Below are positions 52,515 through 64,000 of a stretch of DNA of 64,000 bases, piece by piece (the stretch's first letter is position 1; each line of letters opens with the position of its first letter). The notes under the pieces were generated by a model. It did no database searches. It had not been told where the DNA came from and saw nothing but the letters and a program-made list of their open reading frames with translations. Origin of the DNA: Mimachlamys varia (Eukaryota; Mollusca; Bivalvia; Pectinida; Pectinidae); contig OX392529.1 of the NCBI GenBank assembly GCA_947623455.1, positions 5,332,001 to 5,396,000 of the forward strand. Reading direction: 5' to 3'. Position numbers and translations under genes: made by a program.

Positions 52515-55500
52515 TCTGGTATATACTTCATAAGTATCATGTATAAACTTCATAAGTATCGGGTATAAACTTCATAAGTATCGAGTATAAACTTCATAAG
52601 TATCGGGTATAAACTTTTAAAGTATCGGGTATAAACTTCATAAGTATCGGGTATAAACTTCATAAGTATCGGGTATAAACTTCATAAGTATCGGGTATAA
52701 ACTTCATAAGTATCGAGTATAAACTTCATAAGTATCGGGTATACACTTCATAAGTATCGGGTATACACTTCATAAGTATCGGGTAAAAACTACATAACTA
52801 TCTGGGTATACACTTCAGAAGTATCGGGTATACACTTGTATCGGGTAAAAACTTCATAACTATCTGGGTATAAACTTCATAAGTATCGGGTATACACTTC
52901 ATAAGTATCGGGTAAAAACTACATAACTATCTGAGTATACCCTTCATAAGTATCGGGTAAAAACTTCATAACTATCTGGGTATAAACTTCATAAGTATCG
53001 GGTATACACTTCATAAGTATCGGGTAAAAACTACATAACTATCTGAGTATACCCTTCATAAGTATCGGGTATACACTTCATAACTATCTGGGTATACCCT
53101 TCATAAGTATCGGGTAAAAATTAAACTACATAACTATCTGGGTATACCCTTCATAAGTATCGGGTAAAAACTTCATAACTATCTGGGTATAAACTTCATA
53201 AGTATCGGGTAAAAACTTCATAACTATCTGGGTATACACTTCATAAGTATCGGGTAAAAACTTCATAACTATCTGGGTATAAACTTCATAAGTATCGGGT
53301 AAAAACTTCATAACTATCTGGGTATACACTTCATAAGTATCGGGTAAAAACTTCATAACTATCTGGGTATAAACTTCATAAATATCGCGTAAAAACTACA
53401 TAACTATCTGGGTATAAACTTCATAAGTATCGGGTAAAAACTACATAACTATCTGGGTATAAACTTCATAAGTATCGGGTAAAAACTTCATAAGTATCGG
53501 GTATACACTTCATAACTATCTGGGTATACCCTTCATAAGTATCGGGTAAAAACTACATAACTATCTGGGTATAAACTTCATAAGTATCGGGTAAAAACTT
53601 CATAACTATCTGGGTATACACTTCATAAGTATCGGGTAAAAACTTCATAACTATCTGGGTGTAAACTTCATAAGTATCGGGTAAAAACTTCATAACTATC
53701 TGGGTATAAACTTCATAAGTATCGGGTAAAAACTTCATAACTATCTGGGTATAAACTTCATAAGTATCGGGTAAAAACTTCATGACTATCTGGGTATAAA
53801 CTTCATAAATATCGCGTAAAAACTACATAACTATCTGGGTATAAACTTCATAAGTATCGGGTAAAAACTACATAACTATCTGGGTATAAACTTCATAAGT
53901 ATCGGGTAAAAACTTCATAAGTATCGGGTATACACTTCATAACTATCTGGGTATACCCTTCATAAGTATCGGGTAAAAACTACATAACTATCTGGGTGTA
54001 AACTTCATAAGTATCGGGTAAAAACTTCATAACTATCTGGGTATAAACTTCATAAGTATCGGGTAAAAACTTCATAACTATCTGGGTATAAACTTCATAA
54101 GTATCGGGTAAAAACTTCATAACTATCTGGGTATAAACTTCATAAGTATCGGGTAAAAACTACATAACTATCTGGGTATAAACTTCATAAGTATCGGGTA
54201 AAAACTTCATAAGTATCGGGTATACACTTCATAACTATCTGGGTATACCCTTCATAAGTATCGAGTATACACTTCATAAGTATCGGGTAAAAACTTCATA
54301 AGTATCGGGTATACACTTCATAACTATCTGGGTATACCCTTCATAAGTATCGGGTAAAAACTACATAACTATCTGGGTATACCCTTCATAAGTATCGGGT
54401 AAAAACTACATAACTATCTGGGTATAAACTTCATAAGTATCGGGTAAAACTTCATAACTATCTGGGTATACACTTCATAAGTATCGGGTAAAAACTTCAT
54501 AACTATCTGGGTATAAACTTCATAAGTATCGGGTAAAAACTTCATAACTATCTGGGTATAAACTTCATAAGTATCGGGTATACACTTCATAACTATCTGG
54601 GTATACCCTTCATAAGTATCGGGTAAAAACTACATAACTATCTGGGTATACCCTTCATAAGTATCGGGTAAAAACTTCATAACTATCTGGGTATAAACTT
54701 CATAAGTATCGGATATAAACTGCATAAGTATCGAGTATACACTTCATAAGTATCGGGTAAAAACTTCATAACTATCTGGGTATAAACTTCATAAGTATCG
54801 GGTATACCCTTCATAAGTATCGGGTAAAAACTACATAACTATCAGGGTATAAACTTCATAAGTATCGGGTATACACTTCATAAGTATCGGGTATAAACTT
54901 CATAAATATGGAGTATAAACTTCATAAGTATCGGGTATAAACTTCATAAGTATCGGGTATAAACTTCATAAGTATCTATTATTAACTTTATAAGTATCGA
55001 GTATAAACTTCATAAGTATCGGGTATAAACTTCATAAGTATCGGGTATACACTTCATAAGTATCTATTATTAACTTTATAAGTATCGGGTATAAACTTCA
55101 TAAGTATCTATTATTAACTTTATAAGTATCGAGTATAAACTTCATAAGTATCGGGTATAAACTTCATAAGTATCGGGTATAAACTACATAAGGATCGAGT
55201 ATACACTTCATAAGTATCGGGTATAAACTTCATAAGTATCTATTATTAACTTTATAAGTATCGAGTATACACTTCATAAGTATCGGGTAAAAACTTCATA
55301 ACTATCTGGGTATAAACTTCATAAGTATCGGGTATACCCTTCATAAGTATCGGGTAAAAACTACATAACTATCAGGGTATAAACTTCATAAGTATCGGGT
55401 ATACACTTCATAAGTATCGGGTATAAACTTCATAAATATGGAGTATAAACTTCATAAGTATCGGGTATAAACTTCATAAGTATCGGGTATAAACTTCATA

Positions 55501-55935
55501 AGTATCTATTATTAACTTTATAAGTATCGAGTATAAACTTCATAAGTATCGGGTATAAACTTCATAAGTATCGGGTATACACTTCATAAGTATCGGGTAT
55601 AAACTTCATAAGTATCTATTATTAACTTTATAAGTATCGAGTATAAACTTCATAAGTATCGGGTATAAACTTCATAAGTATCGGGTATAAACTACATAAG
55701 TATCGGGTATAAACTTCATAAGTATCGGGTATAAACTACATAAGTATCGGGTATAAACTTCATAAGTATCGGGTATACACTTCATAAGTATCGGGTATAA
55801 ACTTCATAAGTATCTATTATTAACTTTATAAGTATCGAGTATAAACTTCATAAGTATCGGGTATAAACTTCATAAGTATCGGGTATAAACTACATAAGTA
55901 TCGGGTATAAACTACATAAGGATCGAGTATAAACT
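52515..55935. repeat. 22-bp tandem array with a 45-bp dimer phase
   Basis: The basic unit is ATAAGTATCGGGTATAAACT plus TC (22 bp). From about 52,790 it alternates with a 23-bp variant, ATAACTATCTGGGTATAAAC plus TTC, forming a 45-bp dimer that keeps a minus-strand frame open. From about 54,900 the monomer returns with a TATTATTAACTTTATAAG variant. Larger blocks recur: about 427 bp apart (53,126 and 53,553) and about 530 bp apart (54,893 and 55,423). Confidence 0.95.
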
Positions 55936-57559
55936 TTTTTCGGTATGTGCCATCACTCCAAACCAGACGTACAGCTCAGCGCCTCATGGCCATATACAAT
56001 GTGGTTGAGGGGTCGGTGCCAGCTCTATATCCCCATCTGATTTCTTTCTTAATCCGTATCTATGAGATCCATTAGAACTACAGGACCTCTAGGCAGTTTC
56101 GTATCTTAGAACGTAGTTGACGCAAAAGCTACAAACAAGTAATTCCGAGTGCAAAGTACTACCACTCCACATCACAAGAACTCTTTTTTTTTCATCAGAA
56201 CAAGGATTGACTGGTACTTGTGGAAAAAGTTGTGTGTGCTACATCAGTTGAGAGCTTCAAGACATCTCTCTCAAAGCACTGCCGATAAAATGCATTGCCC
56301 CCCCCCCCCCTCTCTCTTGTCGCGCTAAAACCAGAAATTGGGATCTGCTACGTACCTATACAGGAACAGAATGTGAGTTGAGTTACAATTGGTATTGTAG
56401 TTCTATGTTGCTTGACCTATTCTGTTGTCCATATCTGGAAGAACAGCCGTCGGCTATTTTCTTCTTGTTAGTATTAGAACGAATTATTTGTTATTACATG
56501 ATAACCGGATTCTGCCTGCCCAGTTCCTATTTTTTCATATTCTAATGTACAAGATAGGAGTCTATCTTCATCGGGGTTTCAAATTTTGAAAGTATTTTCC
56601 TTTTTTTTCTCCATAATCCATACTTGTTTAACTTAATGATTTTTATTATGATCTAGTGAAGTTATCTAGATTACTATCTCAATTTGTGAGGCGACCTTCA
56701 AGTTGTGATAAAGGGGTTTAAATAAGAACTTCGAATATTATAATTGGTGAACAATTATTATTATAAGTTCGTGTTGTGACAACGTAATTGATATTTTCAA
56801 ATGTCGTCCCGAAGTCATTAATTTATTATTTTGTTTAATGTCTTTCTGTAATTTATTCGTATAGATTTCTTTCTTTCTGTACGTCCTATACACGTTGTTT
56901 TGTTCCCTATATTTTGATTTAAAAGATCGTCGTTTGCAGCAATCTTGGCTTATGAACGTCTTGTGATGTGGAGACCGGTGTTTGTATTAACATTTTGTTG
57001 GTATGTAACTTTGACTTGATCCAATGATAGCGCGTGGTGCTTGAGAAGGAAACGATCAACTTTTCCTGTTTATTCTGGGGAGTCAAGTCCGTGTCGTCAC
57101 TGTACAGGTGTGACCTAACTGGGAACGTCCACGCGACGAGGATCACCACTAATCGCACTTAATTGATCATGCAATAGAGGATCCGTTACGTAATAACGGC
57201 CATCTCGCACCACAGGTAGCCCGGTAAGTGATTCAATAGATTAGCCCCCCCTAATGGCCCGAGTATTGGCACCTGAATGGACACGGTGTGTTGGGATGGG
57301 TAGTGGGCGGCAGCTGCATATATATCTATCTACCCATAATCAGCTAACACGTGTACAGGTATGAGTACACTTGTACAGGTAGTTAATTGGGATGGCGACA
57401 GGTGACAATATACCTGTAGCTTTATGACAATACCCCGAGGATTCAAGAAATTAAAGAAAAGAGCTAGTGGCAGTTTTGCTCAGTTTTATTACGACCACTG
57501 CGAGAAACACATGTGAAACGCAGACATACGAGTGTCCCGGAACGAGTCACCCTACCAAC
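55936..57559. other. Intergenic region between OGG1 and KIF14
   Basis: No recognised gene. A run of 13 C followed by TCTCTCT lies near 56,300. The minus-strand frame at 56,919-57,158 has a hydrophobic start but no ATG. Confidence 0.4.
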
Positions 57560-57614
57560 ATGAAGGAGAAACACACTCACCAGATTCTACGGACGCCAAG
57601 ATTTCTTCAGAAAG
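57560..57614 (+). CDS. Candidate short first exon, gene unknown
   Basis: ATG at 57,560 opens MKEKHTHQILRTPRFLQK and the frame ends one base before a good donor (CAGAAAG then GTCAGT). Upstream, GCAGTTTTGCTCAG could be an acceptor. There is no family resemblance and no following exon that I can join to it. It could also be an alternative 5' exon of KIF14 or chance sequence. Confidence 0.2.
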
Positions 57615-58296
57615 GTCAGTTTTACTTCGATAGAGTCCGAAATACGGCTAGTTTTTATTGCATTAATTAAATGTTCTTTCAAAATGTAGCTAGAATAGTT
57701 TTTGTATGACGGACGTAACTAGTTCCGTGTTTTATTTGATATATTATAATACGACTAGGTGTCTTTTTATCTGTTTCTTATGTTATTTGCTTATAATAAA
57801 CTATAAGATATGGCTTTTGAAAAAAATGTTACTCCAAAACAGCTACGTCTAAATTCCTGGCTATATGAAGTCTCTGTCTATAATGTAAAATTCAGTCAAA
57901 AACAGCTCAATTAAAAAACTCTTACATTAATATAATATGATGTAACACACTTCTCTGGATTAATTTTTAATATTGGCCTGAAAAAAAAATCAGCAAAATT
58001 ATATTTTTTGAAATTGTTTTATAACCTAACAATTATAGTAGGGCTTATGGGTAGCACTTAATTTCTTCTATTCTGAAAGTATTGAATCGGTATTCAAAAA
58101 TATTTTATTAAGTCGGTATCTATTTGAATCTAGCATGTCTATCATGGGTCCGATTTTTCCACTTTTTTACTTTTTAACGATATTTTATAATCGTCACGTT
58201 AATTCTGCCGCGTTTGATACTTGGTAATTGGTTCATTTACGATACAATGACACATTATGAACCGCTTGCTACAAGTAACATTTGAAATAAAATCAG
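57615..58296. other. Unassigned upstream region of KIF14
   Basis: AT-rich with no recognised exon or repeat. Confidence 0.4.
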
Positions 58297-58729
58297 CCAA
58301 TCAAACACCGCGTTATATTTGATTCGGCCATAGCGGGAAGGCTACGAGGGATTTTTGAAACAATTTTAATCCTCATCGGATTAACCAACATAATAATACA
58401 CCTAAGTAATATGAAACCGTCAACCCGACCTGTTTTTATGCGTAAGAAAATGCAAGAAGAGAAATTTATTGGTGTAATATGCATGTGCCCTTAGACTAGC
58501 TTTGAAAGCGAGCACCTGTTGGTCATTCGCTGTTTGATTGTTTACCACCGATGATCCGACACTGAAGATTTAATGGGATGTGTGATATTCAGTGTTGTAC
58601 TGTTCTGCATGCCTGTGTGTTAACATTAGTTTTGTTATAATTTGCATGCAATTTTCATACAAATGAGGTACCAGACGAAATACTTTTGGAGAAAATTTCT
58701 GTGAAAAAAGTTGTGCACTGTTTGAGAAT
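58297..58729 (+). promoter_or_regulatory. KIF14: Possible KIF14 promoter with CCAAT and CHR-like motifs
   Basis: An inverted CCAAT (ATTGG, 58,468-58,472) lies 28 bp before TTTGAA (58,501-58,506). This arrangement recalls the NF-Y site plus cell-cycle homology region of G2/M genes, of which vertebrate KIF14 is one. A further CCAAT is at 58,297-58,301 and a forkhead-type TGTTTAC near 58,539. Such short motifs can occur by chance. Confidence 0.3.
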
Positions 58730-59511
58730 ATGGATACGCCACGCAGCAAGGCGAAAGGTAAACGGCTGCTGCCGACCTTACCTACTGACATACGGGAGCG
58801 ATGTACTCCTGGTACCAGGGCAGTCTCTTTTAATACTGAAATAATGGAAACTTCCGTGGGTGGTACAAAATCGATCGGTCACATAAAACCTGACCCACTG
58901 AGCGTGTCTCTATTTATTGACAGAGGAGACAAGGGTTCTGTCACCGTGTTGTCAAATATTGACCCAAGTGACCAAGACGGTAAAGAAAATATTGAACCAA
59001 TTAAAGATCCAAACTTAAATGACAATCAGTTTAAAGTTGAAAAGAGAGTAACAGTAAGTACTGGTAGGGATCATGAGGCATGCGATAAGAAAATTACAAT
59101 TACTACGAGTGACTTCAGCAGAAAGGATGAATGTGATGCAAAAGTAACAATTTCTAGGAATGGAAAAAATGTGTGGACAACAACTGGGGAGGTAAGATCT
59201 GATTATTGTAAAACACCAGACAACTCCTTTTTAACTCCAGTAAAACAGCCCCGGAGGGTCACGGTAGAGGGCCATGTAGATTCTGCCAGTATCGCAGGAG
59301 ACTACAGTCCTGGGATGATGTCAACACCATCAAGAAGGTTTACACTGGATAATAAGTTTCTGAGCACTCCAGAATGTTACTCAGCGGTGCAGATGGACCT
59401 CCCACAGTACCAGATGTCTTTTGACAAGTTCCGCGGAGATTTGATGGGACTGGATGAGGAGGACAGCAGCAGTGTTACAGTGGCTGTCAGAATCCGACCG
59501 TTTTTACAGAG
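58730..59511 (+). CDS. KIF14: KIF14 coding exon 1: N-terminal extension and start of motor
   Basis: 260 codons plus two bases, from ATG at 58,730 (after an upstream non-coding stretch with stops) to donor GTTTGT at 59,512. Residues 1-245 look disordered and contain several proline-directed TP sites (MDTPRS, RCTPGT, KTPDNS, LTPVKQ, STPSRR, STPECY), consistent with mitotic kinase control. Residues 249-261, VTVAVRIRPFLQR, are strand beta1 of the kinesin motor and match human KIF14 VTVAVRVRPFTKR. KIF14 is a kinesin-3 family microtubule motor that works with PRC1 and citron kinase at the central spindle and midbody; in the human protein the N-terminal extension binds PRC1. Confidence 0.88.
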
Positions 59512-61371
<1,860 letters not shown>

Positions 61372-61462
61372 CATCATGGGCCATGGCACTGAGGTGGGAA
61401 TCATCCCGCGGTTCTGTGAGGAGCTGTTCTGTAGGGCAGATGTTACAAGGGACTCGGACAAG
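61372..61462 (+). CDS. KIF14: KIF14 coding exon 3: motor domain
   Basis: 30 codons after the split Ser: IMGHGTEVGIIPRFCEELFC, then RADVTRDSDK, ending before GTGAGA. GIIPRFCEELF matches human KIF14 GIIPRFCEDLF. The next exon, expected to carry the FFEVYNE motif, was not found before the window end, so the gene is partial here. Confidence 0.93.
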
Positions 61463-61919
61463 GTGAGAATCATTTGCTTACTTCTTGTGTACTGCTGTAC
61501 CTTCAGTAACTTGGAGAAGAGATAGTTTATTGACTACTCAAATGACTGTTATTAAAAAGCTGGGTCAGGCTGTAGGCATTCAATTACACATACAGATGAA
61601 TTATTTATCCATGCTTAATGGGCGGCCATTGTACCAGTAAATGGACAAGTATTGATGTCTGTCCTACTGAAATCAAAACCTGACTAATTAGAAATTCTGG
61701 TGTTTTAAATTCAATAGAACTGAGTCCTGGTATTATCTGGGACTGCCTACTTATACACTGTCTTATTGGTTTATGTTGGATTGCTGTACATTAAATCTGT
61801 CAGGGTTAAATCACAGAAAATAATGGGCTTCAATTAAATATTGTATGTAGTCTTAGAGTTAGATTGACAATTTGATATTAACCTGTTTTCCTGCTTTTGT
61901 TGCTACTTACATGGTTACA
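61463..61919. other. KIF14: KIF14 intron 3, 5' part
   Basis: Unique AT-rich intron sequence. Confidence 0.5.
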
Positions 61920-62690
61920 TGATATGTCTGACTGAAGGTACCAGTAGTTATAAACCTGAAGGAAGTTCATTGACAAAGTTACATGTACAGTCAAACTGAA
62001 AGTTATTGACATACAAAGTAACAAGTCTGACTTTGACATAATTACATGTCAGACTGAAGTTCATTGTCATAATTACTTGTGTGTCTGAAGTTCATTGTCA
62101 TAATTACTTGTGTGTCTGAAGTTCATTGTCATAATTACTTGTGTGTCTGAAGTTCATTGTCATAATTACTTGTGTGTCTGAAGTTCATTGTCATAATTAC
62201 TTGTGTGTCTGAAGTTCATTGACATAGTTACGAGTGTCTGTCTGAAGTTCTTTTGACTTGGATTCATGTCGGACTGAATTTCATTGACATAGTTACAAAT
62301 CTAACTGAATAACCTTGACATAGTTACATGTCATACTGAAGTTCATTGACATTATTACATGTCAGACTGAAGTTCATTGACATTATTACATGTCAGACTA
62401 AGAATCATTGACATATAAATACCAGTTGGACTCAAGTTCATTGACATACAGTCAAACCCCATTATCTCAAAGTTGATCAGACCAATGGAAAAGTTCAAAT
62501 TGACTGAATATTCAAGTTAAGCTTGTTCAATTATCAAGTGTAAGTTTGACAGGGACAAATGATAGATGAATAGATGAATTCGAGATAATGTGGTTTGACT
62601 GTAGTTGATACTCTATTCAGACTGGAATTCATTGACAAAGTAACATGTCAGACTGAAGTTCATTGACATATAGTTACAAGTCTGACCAAA
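61920..62690. repeat. 31-35-bp tandem repeat in KIF14 intron 3
   Basis: The core at 62,054-62,220 has about six near-identical 31-bp units, CTGAAGTTCATTGTCATAAT then TACTTGTGTGT. Degenerate flanking units contain TGAAGTTCATTGACATA and ACATGTCAGAC. A MITE is inserted at 62,449-62,601. Confidence 0.88.
62449..62601. mobile_element. Tc1/mariner-pogo-like MITE, 153 bp
   Basis: The terminal inverted repeats CAGTCAAACCCCATTATCTC and GAGATAATGTGGTTTGACTG sit between TA dinucleotides (62,447-62,448 and 62,602-62,603), as expected for Tc1/mariner-type target duplication. There is no coding capacity. It interrupts the surrounding tandem repeat. Confidence 0.85.
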
Positions 62691-64000
62691 GGTTTTAAAA
62701 TAGACAAGATAATTACTAATAATAATACCCTTGTCAAAAAACTGAAACACTCCAAAAACTTTCATTGATGGAATGAATTCAGTTTGTGAGTTTACAACTC
62801 ACAGAACTGTGGTGGAATTAATCTTTTCGGGAATACTATACCCTCCAGAAGTGACAAAGAAACTGTTTTGTTCTGTCAAACACCCTGGGAGGAACGTTGT
62901 ATTACAGTTATTCAGTATACAGTAGTATGCTGGCAGCTAGGTATAAACAAATCTCATTATAGCTAATACAAGACAGATTATTCAATGTTGTTTAACGTAG
63001 ATAAGTGCTTTGTAATTCTTACAGTTATTGTTACATTACCCCTTTGATACACCTAGTTAAGTGTCCTCTAGGGAGATATATCAACACCTACAGAGGTATA
63101 CAGGGTAGAGATGACAGAGATACCTGTGACATCCTTAACCATGATCAGAATTGATACGAGTGCACTAATGACCCTACTTGTATGCATTGTAGTCTTTAGT
63201 CAACATTTAGCTTTGCTTTTGTATGTTATATTGATGTATTCCTTGGTACGGAGGCTCTGGAGTTTTCACCCACAATTTCGAGTAGAATAAGTCATAAGTT
63301 TTGCTTACAGCTGAAACTGGCATTTATGTGAGTCATTGTCCAGAATTCTTACAAAATCTTAAAACATGTCAGTAAGTTTGTCTGCCTGGACAAGTTGGCA
63401 AGTTTGGAAAGTAACTACATGTACTGTACATGTGTCTGATTGGGCAACATAAAATATATTGTAGTAATGACAGCATCTAAAAGGAAATTAATTCTAAGGA
63501 ACTGATTTTAACTGGAAATTATTTAAAACCGCCAAAACGTACTGTAATTAATACCAGGGTAATTGAGGCTATTAATTACAGTACTCTCTAGATCTCTGAA
63601 TAGCTCTCTAACACAAGGATCACTTTGGGGCGAGATTTGGGGATTTTTACCCATTTTTTTCCTGAAAATCACATTGAAAATTAAAAAAATATATTACTTT
63701 ATATAGAAAAATCTCAGAGAAACCGTAATTTGCTGATCCCATTAAATTCTCCCATAGGTTTTAAGAGTCCAAAGTATCCCTGCTAACATGTTATAAGCTT
63801 TTTAATAATCTGTACTTAATGCTGTGTACAATATTGTCAACAACAAACTTATCAGCTCTGTGGAGTTTTTATTACGATGCTGCTAAGGGAACAAATATTG
63901 TTTTCGTGGATGAAACCCACGGGGGAGAACCACCGTGGCCTCTGAGGGTTAACAACTAACCCAATATCAGACATTACTTTTTCCACCATTGCTGGCAGAG
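62691..64000. other. KIF14: KIF14 intron 3, remainder to window end
   Basis: No further KIF14 exon recognised. A short phrase at 63,071-63,093 has AG and GT borders but does not encode kinesin sequence. Confidence 0.45.

Noticed and set aside
51665..53783. Minus-strand repeat proteins ([10 protein letters not shown] and MKFLPDTYEVYTQIV units)
   Set aside because: These are translations of the 61/45-bp and 22/45-bp minisatellites and have no gene context.
56919..57158. Minus-strand frame with a signal-peptide-like start (MRLVVILVAWTFPV)
   Set aside because: The first codon is GTG, not ATG, no upstream exon is evident, and no family is recognised.
63071..63093. Possible next KIF14 exon with AG and GT borders
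   Set aside because: The short peptide does not match the conserved motor segment expected after exon 3 (around FFEVYNE).

Overview
This window is eukaryotic nuclear DNA from an animal, most likely a bivalve mollusc. The support is spliced, intron-rich animal genes (OGG1, KIF14, LRRIQ3-like), a Ty3/Gypsy retrotransposon, degraded non-LTR retrotransposons, and a 2-kb interspersed element that opens with AGCTCACCTGGTCC and closes with GGCCCATTGGGCCTCTTG, a repeat style I associate with bivalve genomes. Taxon and gene names come from recognising protein motifs by eye; no search was run.

Layout. 1-4.1 kb: satellite-like tandem repeats and the intron side of an LRRIQ3-like gene whose first coding exon lies on the minus strand (4136-4574). 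4.6-11.5 kb: intron or intergenic DNA with a 31-bp tandem repeat, a 774-bp tandem duplication, a SINE-like repeat, a LINE relic and a small foldback. 11,525-49,289: OGG1, plus strand, seven exons, 454 codons when spliced, with an intact frame and consistent splice phases. Its introns carry a 673-bp foldback, a second LINE relic, tRNA-like SINE units, a complete 9.2-kb LTR retrotransposon and four different minisatellites. The largest (42-43 bp unit, 33.07-48.94 kb) holds two copies of a 2-kb Helitron-like element and forms a roughly 6.6-kb higher-order repeat. A fifth minisatellite (61-bp unit) starts on the OGG1 stop codon and fills the 3' UTR to 52.15 kb. 52.5-55.9 kb: a 22/45-bp tandem array. 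58,730 to the window end: the first three coding exons of KIF14 (plus strand), which runs off the right edge.

Most notable. (1) Minisatellites are seeded on OGG1 exon edges: the 57-bp array before exon 4 carries the exon 4 acceptor and first 18 coding bases in each full unit, the 27-bp array starts on the exon 4 donor, and the 61-bp array carries the last codons and stop. Another intron array repeats a near-perfect 5' splice site about 20 times. (2) The LTR retrotransposon has two 1026-bp LTRs that read identical, a 4-bp target duplication whose removal restores the host repeat, and a textbook -1 frameshift signal between gag and pol (TTTAAAC, 6-nt spacer, predicted H-type pseudoknot). (3) A 267-bp palindromic element with 93-bp perfect arms has inserted into the end of pol and supplies its present stop codon. 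(4) OGG1 keeps its catalytic Lys and Asp but has His where human OGG1 has Gln315, and carries a Lys-rich insertion of about 100 residues.

OGG1 acts in base-excision repair of 8-oxoguanine, KIF14 in cytokinesis, and LRRIQ3 is a poorly characterised LRR/IQ protein. They are neighbours here with no evident functional link.
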